Below are positions 14,824-21,694 of a DNA stretch of 37,615 nucleotides, piece by piece (positions within the stretch are counted from its first letter, which is position 1; the number at the start of each line of letters is the position of its first letter). The notes under the pieces are model-generated. The model worked only from the letters and a program-made list of their open reading frames with translations. It did not search any database and was not told where the DNA came from. The position numbers and the translations under genes are program-made. The DNA comes from an uncultured Pseudomonadota bacterium (lineage in GTDB: Bacteria; Pseudomonadota; Gammaproteobacteria; Steroidobacterales; Steroidobacteraceae): the NCBI GenBank assembly GCA_903927005.1, contig CAIYLH010000117.1, positions 1 through 37,615 on the forward strand, in the 5' to 3' direction.

Positions 14824-16509
14824 ATGTTCAAGATCAAGCAACGGTGGTGGATCGGAGCAATCGTCGCGGCGCTGGTTGCCAGCCTCTTCACGTTGGGGCT
14901 GCGGCCGATGCTCGAGCGGGCGGTTCGCGCGCGGATCGAGGCTGCGGCCGTACGGCATGGCATGGTGGCCCGGATCGGGGCGGTGCACGTCGGCGTCTGG
15001 CCAATGCTGCGACTGGACGATCTCGATCTCGACTTCGGGCAGGGCGCGCGCCTGCGCGCCAATACGGTCGCTGCGACCTGGCCCGGCCAGCTGCGCCTCG
15101 CGGTTCACGCCGCCACGATCACGGTTCCAGGTGACGTCACGGTCAGCTTGGGGGCCTCTGCGTGGCGGCTGGCTGGCGCCTTTGGCGGCGAGCTACAGCT
15201 GGCGCTGCTCGAGCCACAGGCGGGCCTGCAGCTGCGCAGACAGGCAGAGGCGGCTGGCAGCGCCTGGACCGTCGAAGCCCGAGGACTGGATGTGGGCAGG
15301 CTGCTGGATATGCGGCGCGACGGCCACGCGCTGCTCAACGGCGGGATCGCCGACGGCCACATGGAAATCCAGTCCGGCCCCGGGACGGTCCGCTTCCGCG
15401 TGGACTTTGGCGTGCGCAGCGCGCGCCTGGGCGCGCTGGCCGGCAATTCCACCGACGATCTGCAGCCCGGCGACCCCACCGACGTGACCCTGCGATTTGA
15501 GGGTGCGTGGCAGCGTGAACGCGGTGCGATCAATATTCCGAAGATCCAGGCGACCGTGGCCGGCGCGGTCTTGTCGGGTTCGCTCGCGCTGACCGGCCTC
15601 GACACCGATCCGGCGATCGATCTGGCACTCGGCGCTCGGCAGCTGGATTTCGCGCAGCTGCTGGGTGCCTCGGGACTCGACGTGCCCGACAGCCTAGGGC
15701 TGGCCAGCGGCAGCCGTCATGACCTCGGCTCGGCCACGATCGACCTGCAAGTTCGCGGGCGCCTCGCGGTACCCGCCTCGCTGGCGGTGAGCCAGAAGGT
15801 CGCCTTCAAGCCGCCACGCGAGCTGCCGCCCGGCATCACGCGGCTGCGCGGCGAGTTCCCATTCAGCGTCACTGACGGCGTCGGCCGGCAGCGAACGATC
15901 GATGTTGCGCCGGCATCCCCCGACTTCATCGCACTGGGCGAGGTTCCGCCCTTGTTCCTGCGCACCTTGCTGCTGGCCGAAGACGCCGGCTTCTACGGGC
16001 ACCGCGGCATCGACCTGAGCGAGCTGCCCGCCGCACTGCTGACCAACTGGTCGCGCGGCACCGCCGCGCGCGGCGCGTCGACGATCTCCCAGCAGCTCGC
16101 CAAGAACCTGTTCCTGTCTCGAGACAAGCAGCTCGGACGCAAGCTGCAGGAACTGGCGATCACGTTCCTGCTCGAGTCGGCACTCGGCAAGGCGCGCATC
16201 CTGGAGATCTACTTGAACATCATCGAATGGGGACCCGATCTGCGCGGACTGCGGCCGGCGGCGCGCCGCTATTTCGGTCGCGAACCCCGGGCGCTGACAG
16301 CCGCGCAGACGGCCTTTCTGGTCGCGATCATCCCCGGCCCCATCAAGTACCAAAACGCGTTCGCGCGCGGCACGCCGGCACCCGGATTGCGTTCGCTGAT
16401 CGACGACCTGCTGGCGAAGCTGCGGTCCGTAGATGCGCTCAGTGAGGAGGAATACCGCCAGGCGCTCGATGAACAGCTAGTCGTCGCGATCGAGAGGCCA
16501 GACGGCTGA
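14824..16509 (+). CDS. AsmA-like N-terminal region fused to a GT51 peptidoglycan glycosyltransferase
   Basis: 561 residues. An N-terminal membrane anchor (WWIGAIVAALVASLFTLGL) is followed by about 300 residues of beta-rich text resembling AsmA/TamB-type repeats (ARIGAVHVGVWPMLRLDDLD, IQATVAGAVLSGSLALTGLD). The last 190 residues are a GT51 module with every motif: LLAEDAGFYGHRG (catalytic Glu near 386), GASTISQQLAKNLFL, RKLQELAITFLLE, RILEIYLNIIEWG and AARRYFGREPRALTAAQTAFL. GT51 enzymes polymerise lipid II into glycan strands. There is no penicillin-binding transpeptidase domain, so it is MtgA-like with an unusual periplasmic N-terminus. It ends 18 bp before the repeat at 16527. Confidence 0.85.
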   Translation: MFKIKQRWWIGAIVAALVASLFTLGLRPMLERAVRARIEAAAVRHGMVARIGAVHVGVWPMLRLDDLDLDFGQGARLRANTVAATWPGQLRLAVHAATITVPGDVTVSLGASAWRLAGAFGGELQLALLEPQAGLQLRRQAEAAGSAWTVEARGLDVGRLLDMRRDGHALLNGGIADGHMEIQSGPGTVRFRVDFGVRSARLGALAGNSTDDLQPGDPTDVTLRFEGAWQRERGAINIPKIQATVAGAVLSGSLALTGLDTDPAIDLALGARQLDFAQLLGASGLDVPDSLGLASGSRHDLGSATIDLQVRGRLAVPASLAVSQKVAFKPPRELPPGITRLRGEFPFSVTDGVGRQRTIDVAPASPDFIALGEVPPLFLRTLLLAEDAGFYGHRGIDLSELPAALLTNWSRGTAARGASTISQQLAKNLFLSRDKQLGRKLQELAITFLLESALGKARILEIYLNIIEWGPDLRGLRPAARRYFGREPRALTAAQTAFLVAIIPGPIKYQNAFARGTPAPGLRSLIDDLLAKLRSVDALSEEEYRQALDEQLVVAIERPDG

Positions 16510-16526
16510 TCGAAACCGCCTGCCGC

Positions 16527-16544
16527 CCACTCCCACTCAATAGC
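16527..16544 (-). repeat. guaA 3'-end-like repeat between units IV and III
   Basis: Minus strand reads GCTATTGAGTGGGAGTGG. The 12-mer ATTGAGTGGGAG is identical to the copy at 19550. It lies in the gap between the GT51 stop and the higBA module. Confidence 0.72.
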
Positions 16545-16722
16545 GACGTAGAGCTTTTTCACTTGTAAATATTCGATTTATGCGTGGCGGTCGCCGATGC
16601 GGAACTTTTGTGTAAGCGTTTGAAAACTTCGCCGACAGCGCGGCAAATCTTCCACGTCGAATGCTGACGCTAACCCGCGCAGAGTTGCTCGACGTTAGCG
16701 CGCCATCGCCGCTGAGATGGTC

Positions 16723-17016
16723 CTACGCTGCGGTTAGCTTCGCCACTTCGACTTCGTCAAGGTCGACGCGACCGCGCGCGTTCCACAAGTCGTGCGAATA
16801 CTGCATAGCCAACCAACTCTCAGCGGATCGCCCGAGACACTTTGAAAGACGCAACGCCATCTCAGGCGTGATCCCACTGCGACCTGACAGGATGCGACTG
16901 AGCGTAGACGGTGCAACCGCCAACTTCGCTGCCAGATCACGACCACTGAGCCCATTGGGCTCGAGATAAATCCGCGCGATGAATTCGCCCGGGTGAGGCG
17001 GGTTATGCATAGCCAT
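16723..17016 (-). CDS. higA: HigA-type antitoxin
   Basis: 97 residues: NPPHPGEFIARIYLEPNGLSG is the VapI/HigA signature, followed by a Xre helix-turn-helix (RDLAAKLAVAPSTLSRILSG, ITPEMALRLSKCLG) and SAESWLAMQ. HigA neutralises HigB and represses the operon. It follows higB with a TGATG overlap (the A at 17016 is shared), the reversed toxin-first order typical of higBA. A second ATG two codons inside is an equally plausible start. Confidence 0.9.
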   Translation of the reverse strand: MAMHNPPHPGEFIARIYLEPNGLSGRDLAAKLAVAPSTLSRILSGRSGITPEMALRLSKCLGRSAESWLAMQYSHDLWNARGRVDLDEVEVAKLTAA

Positions 17017-17294
17017 CAGTGATAATCCTCGTAGTCGAGCACGTACGCTTGGCCGTCACGAAACTCGAACGTCAATCGCCAGTTGCCGTTGACCCACACC
17101 GACCAACGCCCCTTTTCGGAACCTTTGAGCGGGTGCAGACGGAATCCCGGCACATCCATATCGTCGATCCGCTGGGACGTTTCGAGCGCGATCAACAGCC
17201 AGCGGAGTCGCGGCGCATGCTTAGGCTGGATTCCCGCAAGGCTCCCGTTCTGATAGAAGCGTCGCAATCCCTTGTGGCGGAAGGACTGGATCAT
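17016..17294 (-). CDS. higB: HigB-type toxin (RelE superfamily)
   Basis: 92 residues with the family pattern: IQSFRHKGLRRFYQNGSLAG, LRWLLIALETSQRIDDMDVPG, FRLHPLKGSEKGRWSVWVN, NWRLTFEF and the terminal LDYEDYH. HigB cleaves mRNA at the ribosome. Full length, with the conserved basic residues and C-terminal Tyr-His present. With higA it forms the entire gene content of the 0.9-kb unit III. The starting ATG is at 17292-17294; upstream there is about 110 bp to the repeat at 17404, which must hold the promoter. Confidence 0.9.
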   Translation of the reverse strand: MIQSFRHKGLRRFYQNGSLAGIQPKHAPRLRWLLIALETSQRIDDMDVPGFRLHPLKGSEKGRWSVWVNGNWRLTFEFRDGQAYVLDYEDYH

Positions 17295-17403
17295 GGAGCG
17301 AACATAGCGCGTTGCGCATCACGAATCAATATCCACCGCCGGCGGCCGCTTGCGATCCGGTCAGCTAAATCCGAGCAGGGGCGGACCTATCGGCCGCGCC
17401 AAG

Positions 17404-17421
17404 CTATTCCCACTCAGTCGT
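17404..17421 (-). repeat. guaA 3'-end-like repeat between units III and II
   Basis: Minus strand reads ACGACTGAGTGGGAATAG, that is Thr-Thr-Glu-Trp-Glu-stop in the guaA register, with a stop codon (TAG) where guaA has TGA. It lies between higB and the Fic remnant. Confidence 0.62.
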
Positions 17422-17469
17422 TAGACCGCATTTAAATCATTGAGTTACGGTCATTGGGAATCTCTCGGG

Positions 17470-17628
17470 GGAACGTCCCGCCACTTCCTGCTCGTCGCGG
17501 GTGGCGAACGCTTTGATGTTCAGCCGCCCCAGCAGCGCTTCCACCTCCCGGTCCGTCAGGCGACTGCCTTCGATGCGCGCGGAAGACCCGATACTCTCGA
17601 TGGTTGCTATGCGCCGCAGTGCGCTAAG
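17470..17628 (-). pseudogene. Fic-family protein fragment
   Basis: On the minus strand about 52 codons read [20 protein letters not shown], then [14 protein letters not shown] and [11 protein letters not shown]. This is the conserved N-terminal inhibitory/helical region of Fic proteins, where (S/T)xxxE(G/N) is the hallmark. The fragment has no start, and family text ends after EVAG near 17475. The catalytic HPFxxGNGR region is absent. Its upstream edge coincides with an 8-bp tandem repeat. Probably debris of a Fic gene once carried by unit II. Confidence 0.6.
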
Positions 17629-17664
17629 GCGCTCAGGCGCTCAGGCGCTCAGGCGCTCAGGCGC
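17628..17664. repeat. 8-bp tandem repeat (GGCGCTCA, about 4.6 copies)
   Basis: Four exact copies of GGCGCTCA followed by GGCGC. It sits at the breakpoint of the Fic fragment and about 200 bp upstream of the amidase start; probably a slippage tract. Confidence 0.9.
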
Positions 17665-17868
17665 AAGGATGCCAAGCGCGCGCCAAGCTCCCTTGAACTC
17701 ATCAAGTTCCGACAGCAGAGCCAGAAGTTGGGGAGTAATCTGGAGGGTATCGGTGTTGGCCGTACCAGAATATATACCGGTTTACACCCGAATAGTCGCC
17801 GGATACGCCGCCTGAATAGACCTTTTTGGTTACACAGGTGCGGCAGTGAACTACCCGCCAAGGTCCTG

Positions 17869-19425
17869 ATGAAAACGAACCGACTGCACCTGATCGCCCT
17901 GCTGTTGTGCTTCACCAACACGGCAGCGCATGCGACCCATACCGACGCATTCGACCTGCAAGAAGCCACGATCGCTTCGCTGCAGGACGCCTTGCGCACC
18001 CATAAAGTCACTTGTCACACCGTGATCGCCGGCTACCTGGCGCGCATCAACGCCTATGACCAACCGACCCGTTTAAATGCACTCGTGCTCGTCAACCCTG
18101 CGGCACTAGTCGATGCAGATCAACTAGATCAGCAGTACCGACGAACGGGGCAATTGCGACCACTACACTGTGTCGGCGTGATTGTGAAAGACAATTACGA
18201 GACCCGAGGCTTGCAGACGACAGCGGGGTCACTGGCCCTGAAAGGTTTCATCCCGACGACAGATGCGGCCATGGTCGAGCGTCTGCGCGCAGCCGGTGCG
18301 GTAGTGCTGGCAAAATCGAATATGGCGGAGTGGGCGTTCTCTCCCTACAAGACGGAAAGTTCGATCGCCGGCATCACGCGCAACCCCTACGCACTCGACC
18401 GTGTCCCAGCCGGCTCCAGCGGTGGCACGGCGGCCGCGGTGGCGGCCAACCTCGGTGCTATTGGTCTGGGCTCGGATACCGGCAACTCCATCCGCGGTCC
18501 CTCCTCACACACCGCCTTGGTCGGTCTGCGTCCTAGTATTGGGCTGACCAGTCGCCGCGGCATCATTCCTTTGTTCGGGCATAACGACGTCGGTGGCCCG
18601 ATGGGCCGCACGGTCGCCGATGTGGCGACTCTGTTGAACGTGGTTGCCGGCGCTGACCCACTGGATCCCGTGACTGCGCATGCCAACGGACAGGTGCCAC
18701 CGGACTACACCCGTTTTCTGGACCGGAATGGATTACGCGGTGCCCGCATCGGGGTCTTCCGCCGCTACCTCGATGCAGCGACCACGGACCCGGAAATCCG
18801 AAGGCTCACGCAGCGTGCCCTCGCCGATCTGGCGGCACAGGGAGCGCAGATTGTCGACCCTTTCGATTTGCCCGACTATGAGAATCTGACCACCACATTG
18901 TGGTGTGGTGATTTCCAGGCCGACGTCGACCATTACCTGGCAACACGGGGGCAAAATGCGCCGTACCATACGCTCGCGAAAATCGTCGCCTCGGGGTTGT
19001 ATCTGCCCTCTATCGAAGCCGACCTGAAGTCGGCACTGCAGCCACCCACCAGCGCCGATGACCGGCGCAGCCCCTGCCCCGATGTCTATACCGATCCACC
19101 GAAGCAGGCGTTTCGTGCTGCACTCCTGCAGGCGATCCAAGCCGCCCACCTCGATGCCATCGTGTATCCGACTTGGTCCAACCCACCGCGCCTGGTCGGC
19201 GACCTAGACAGCCCGGCCGGGGACAACAGCCAGATCCTCTCGCCCCAGACCGGGTGGCCGGCCATTACCGTACCAATGGGGTTTGCCCATGACGCACTAC
19301 CGGCAGGACTGACCTTTCTAGGGCCCGCGTTTAGCGAAGGGAGGCTCATTCGTTATGCGTATGCCTACGAGCAAGCGACCCGGCACCGTCGGCCGCCGGC
19401 CGGCTTTGGGCCGGTGGCATTCTGA
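17869..19425 (+). CDS. Secreted amidase (amidase-signature family)
   Basis: 518 residues from ATG 17869, chosen because it begins a clean signal peptide ([17 protein letters not shown]). The frame is open upstream to 17440 but crosses the tandem repeat and Fic debris. Catalytic triad: Lys in [14 protein letters not shown] (about residue 107), cis-Ser in [17 protein letters not shown], and the nucleophile Ser in [14 protein letters not shown]. The usual GGS is GNS here, as in some secreted relatives. C-terminal [10 protein letters not shown] and [11 protein letters not shown] are also typical. It hydrolyses an amide in the periplasm or outside; the substrate is unknown. It is the only intact gene of unit II. 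Confidence 0.85.
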   Translation: MKTNRLHLIALLLCFTNTAAHATHTDAFDLQEATIASLQDALRTHKVTCHTVIAGYLARINAYDQPTRLNALVLVNPAALVDADQLDQQYRRTGQLRPLHCVGVIVKDNYETRGLQTTAGSLALKGFIPTTDAAMVERLRAAGAVVLAKSNMAEWAFSPYKTESSIAGITRNPYALDRVPAGSSGGTAAAVAANLGAIGLGSDTGNSIRGPSSHTALVGLRPSIGLTSRRGIIPLFGHNDVGGPMGRTVADVATLLNVVAGADPLDPVTAHANGQVPPDYTRFLDRNGLRGARIGVFRRYLDAATTDPEIRRLTQRALADLAAQGAQIVDPFDLPDYENLTTTLWCGDFQADVDHYLATRGQNAPYHTLAKIVASGLYLPSIEADLKSALQPPTSADDRRSPCPDVYTDPPKQAFRAALLQAIQAAHLDAIVYPTWSNPPRLVGDLDSPAGDNSQILSPQTGWPAITVPMGFAHDALPAGLTFLGPAFSEGRLIRYAYAYEQATRHRRPPAGFGPVAF

Positions 19426-19549
19426 CGAGTACTGGATGCTCTGCGACAGATGTCACCAGAACTAGAAAAAAGGACATTGGGCTGGACGGGTGGTGAGCCA
19501 CCCGAGGCCAGGCTACGCTCAGCGTCAGTTACGGCCGCCTATGACAGCT

Positions 19550-19567
19550 TTGCTCCCACTCAATGGT
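19550..19567 (-). repeat. guaA 3'-end-like repeat between units II and I
   Basis: Minus strand reads ACCATTGAGTGGGAGCAA: Thr-Ile-Glu-Trp-Glu codons intact, stop lost. Best of the non-genic copies. It lies between the amidase and the SEC-C gene. Confidence 0.75.
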
Positions 19568-19621
19568 CTCCGACTGCGGTAAGCCTTTGAAAACAGAAAT
19601 CTTCGCATCGGATCGCTACAC

Positions 19622-19635
19622 TTTTACCGTCAGAA
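19622..19635 (+). repeat. Arm-site-like repeat near the left end of unit I
   Basis: TTTTACCGTCAGAA, identical to 21502-21515 near the other end of unit I. Such short repeats just inside an element end are where tyrosine integrases bind with their N-terminal domain; assignment is by position only. Confidence 0.5.
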
Positions 19636-19699
19636 ACACCGGCATAACATCTCGCTTGTGAGCGATAGTCGCCGATAGAGTTCGAAAGGCCCGGCCGAA

Positions 19700-20614
19700 T
19701 CAGGCTTCTGGGGTACCAGTGAATACGCCTCCAAGACAGCACTTCTTGTACTTCCTGCCGCTCCCGCATGGACAAGGGTCATTGCGCCCTATCTTCGGTG
19801 TTTCGCGGACATACGTTTCCTGAACCTGGCGCTCGTCGTTCCAATCCGCATCGACGGATTCGCGCTGCTGGCGCCGCTGCTCCTCCTCGGCCCAACGCCT
19901 TTGGCGAGCAGCGATCCGCTCCGGTGCATAGAACTTCCACGGATCATCGAAGCGGATCCAGCCTGGTTTGTCCGGACCGGCATACGCGGCCTCGACATCT
20001 TGATGACCAAACACGGCGAATCGGCCTTCCTGCAACGCAGCCACATTCTCCAGCACGGCCCTGTGTGCAGAGCGAGGAAAGTCCAGTAACACGGTGGCAA
20101 GCATCGCGCGGTGATCCTGGTCGTGCAGTTCATTCGAGACCCAATCCGCAGTGCGTGCCAGGCAGGCATCGAGCGCGTCGGACCCGCGCCGTGCGGCGGA
20201 CGCGAGCAAGACTTCCACAGCGTGCCCACGCATATAGGGCTGCGCGTGATGACCCCATGCGAACGCCTCAACATCGGGAATGACAGAATCCGGCTTGTTG
20301 CGGAACAAGGCGGGCCAGTAGCCCGATAGCCACTCCTCGAGGTTTTCATCTTCGCCGCCAGTAAACCGCCGCATGAGGTGGAGCAACAAGCGCCCTGCTG
20401 CTGCGTCATCCATCAAGCCCAGAATGAATGCGGCGTGGAGTCGCAGCCACCAATTGCCATCGCTCTCGCACAAGCTCCAGTCAGCCTCAGACCCAATGAC
20501 TGCACCCAGCGCTTCGACCATCGCGACACCGTGCTGTGCGCACTCATCGATGCGTTCGCGCGGCACGCGATCTTCGTCGCGAATCAGCGATGCGATGAGC
20601 TCGCGCACGTCCAT
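19700..20614 (-). CDS. DUF1186-like protein with C-terminal SEC-C zinc motif
   Basis: 304 residues from ATG 20614. The N-terminal 200 residues are helical, repeat-like text ([58 protein letters not shown]) resembling DUF1186. A charged stretch ([17 protein letters not shown]) follows, and then the terminal [19 protein letters not shown], the zinc-binding SEC-C motif also found at the end of SecA. In SecA this motif contacts SecB. The gene starts 13 bp after the PemK-like toxin gene on the same strand, so it is probably the third gene of that operon. Function unknown; a chaperone-linked role in the TA module is conjecture. Confidence 0.75.
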   Translation of the reverse strand: MDVRELIASLIRDEDRVPRERIDECAQHGVAMVEALGAVIGSEADWSLCESDGNWWLRLHAAFILGLMDDAAAGRLLLHLMRRFTGGEDENLEEWLSGYWPALFRNKPDSVIPDVEAFAWGHHAQPYMRGHAVEVLLASAARRGSDALDACLARTADWVSNELHDQDHRAMLATVLLDFPRSAHRAVLENVAALQEGRFAVFGHQDVEAAYAGPDKPGWIRFDDPWKFYAPERIAARQRRWAEEEQRRQQRESVDADWNDERQVQETYVRETPKIGRNDPCPCGSGRKYKKCCLGGVFTGTPEA

Positions 20615-20627
20615 CAGCCCGCCGTGC

Positions 20628-21068
20628 CTACAACAACCCCGCCACAACGGCGGCGGCACGGAAACGAGTCAGCAGACTGGGATGCAAGGTTCCCAGGCGC
20701 GGCAGCAGCCCGTGCGGTGCGGCGGGCGGCGTGGCGAACCAGTCATGCGTGTAAGGCAGCAACACCCGCTCGCGCAAATTGAATTTCGTCGGGAAGCTCA
20801 GACCCGATAGTTTGTAGGCTGCCGATTCCGCGGCTGTGATTGCGAACTCGCCGGAGAACAACTCGCCTACGCGTTGAGAGGTGCCATACGCAACAAGGAC
20901 GCGATAGAGCGGCGCCTCAGCGTCGTCAACAGTGATCGCCAGGGCCGGCCTGTGCTTGGGCCCCGGGTTTAGAGCCTTGTTCTCCGGGAATGCGCACCAA
21001 AGTATGTCACCCGCGGAAGGCATCCCCCAGCGCGGATCTGTCGCTGCGCCAGGGGCAGAGCCAGTCAC
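20628..21068 (-). CDS. PemK/MazF-like toxin
   Basis: 146 residues. The core [15 protein letters not shown]...[29 protein letters not shown] and [22 protein letters not shown] follows the PemK/MazF fold pattern: G-D-I-W start, R-P-A-L strand, a V-A-Y-G-T-S-Q strand and a terminal conserved strand. Members cut RNA. It overlaps the upstream gene by 4 nt (ATGA at 21065-21068), the usual antitoxin-toxin coupling. The C-terminal 30 residues are alanine/leucine-rich. I am fairly sure of the fold and less sure of toxicity. Confidence 0.7.
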   Translation of the reverse strand: MTGSAPGAATDPRWGMPSAGDILWCAFPENKALNPGPKHRPALAITVDDAEAPLYRVLVAYGTSQRVGELFSGEFAITAAESAAYKLSGLSFPTKFNLRERVLLPYTHDWFATPPAAPHGLLPRLGTLHPSLLTRFRAAAVVAGLL

Positions 21069-21418
21069 AGCAATGTCGAACTGATCGAGCGGACTTCCTG
21101 ACGACCGGCAAGCCGGCGGATTGTCGCAAGTTGCTGCGCAGTGAGCGGCCCGTCGTCGGGTTCGTAGGCAGGCAGAACGCTGTCGGCCAGACGCCGTAGC
21201 GCAACGTGCACGACCTGTGTCTCGTTGAGATTCAGTTCCGCAGCAAGCTTGCGCATGGTGCTGCGGGTGACGCCGAACATTCCGTCACGGCCGCGAAAGC
21301 TCACCAGAAGTTTCTTGCCCTCCTCAGAACCACTCACCTTGGGAACGGACGTCCCAGACAACGAACCAGCGTGCTTGCCGGACGTCTTGCGCTTGCTGCG
21401 AACGTGGTTGGTGCTCAT
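21065..21418 (-). CDS. Putative antitoxin of the PemK-like toxin
   Basis: 117 residues. A basic, serine-rich N-terminus (STNHVRSKRKTSGKHAGSLS) is followed by GMFGVTRSTMRKLAAELNLNETQVVHVALRRLA, which could form a ribbon-helix-helix or similar DNA-binding unit. I do not recognise a named family. Its role is inferred from position (first gene, 4-nt overlap with the toxin) and from the inverted repeat just upstream. The start ATG at 21416-21418 has AGGGGA upstream on its strand. Confidence 0.6.
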   Translation of the reverse strand: MSTNHVRSKRKTSGKHAGSLSGTSVPKVSGSEEGKKLLVSFRGRDGMFGVTRSTMRKLAAELNLNETQVVHVALRRLADSVLPAYEPDDGPLTAQQLATIRRLAGRQEVRSISSTLL

Positions 21419-21435
21419 CGCAATTCCCCTGCCTG

Positions 21436-21456
21436 GATATATACAAACTATATATC
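21436..21456. promoter_or_regulatory. Operator/promoter candidate of the PemK-like operon
   Basis: GATATATA-CAAAC-TATATATC: perfect 8-bp inverted arms with a 5-nt spacer, about 20 bp upstream of the antitoxin ATG. The AT-rich arms contain -10-like TATATA hexamers on the minus strand, so a bound antitoxin would block the promoter. Confidence 0.55.
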
Positions 21457-21464
21457 ACATACGC

Positions 21465-21524
21465 TGACGGTAAAACTCCTCCATCCTCACGAGCGACATG
21501 TTTTTACCGTCAGAATTACCGTCA
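21465..21524. repeat. Cluster of TTTTACCGTCA-type repeats at the right end of unit I
   Basis: TTTTACCGTCA occurs in minus orientation at 21465-21475 and in plus orientation at 21502-21512 (14-nt match with 19622-19635 including the following GAA). A shorter copy TTACCGTCA is at 21516-21524. They lie 170-250 bp from the guaA end, a plausible position for integrase or excisionase arm sites. Confidence 0.5.
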
Positions 21525-21694
21525 AAAGCAATGCGTTGACCGAGCGGCGCAGTACGCAACAGCAGGTGGAATGTGTTTTTAAATCCGCCACTAGACACGC
21601 CATTCATCCCGCGGAAAGTATTGGGGATTACTCGTGCCCGGAGCATCGTAAGCAACTGATTTATAAAGGCAATAAGAACCAGCCGAAATCCCTC

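Noticed and set aside
17440-17868. N-terminal extension of the amidase
   Set aside because: It crosses the guaA-repeat flank, antisense Fic debris and a tandem repeat; the signal peptide at 17869 marks the true start.
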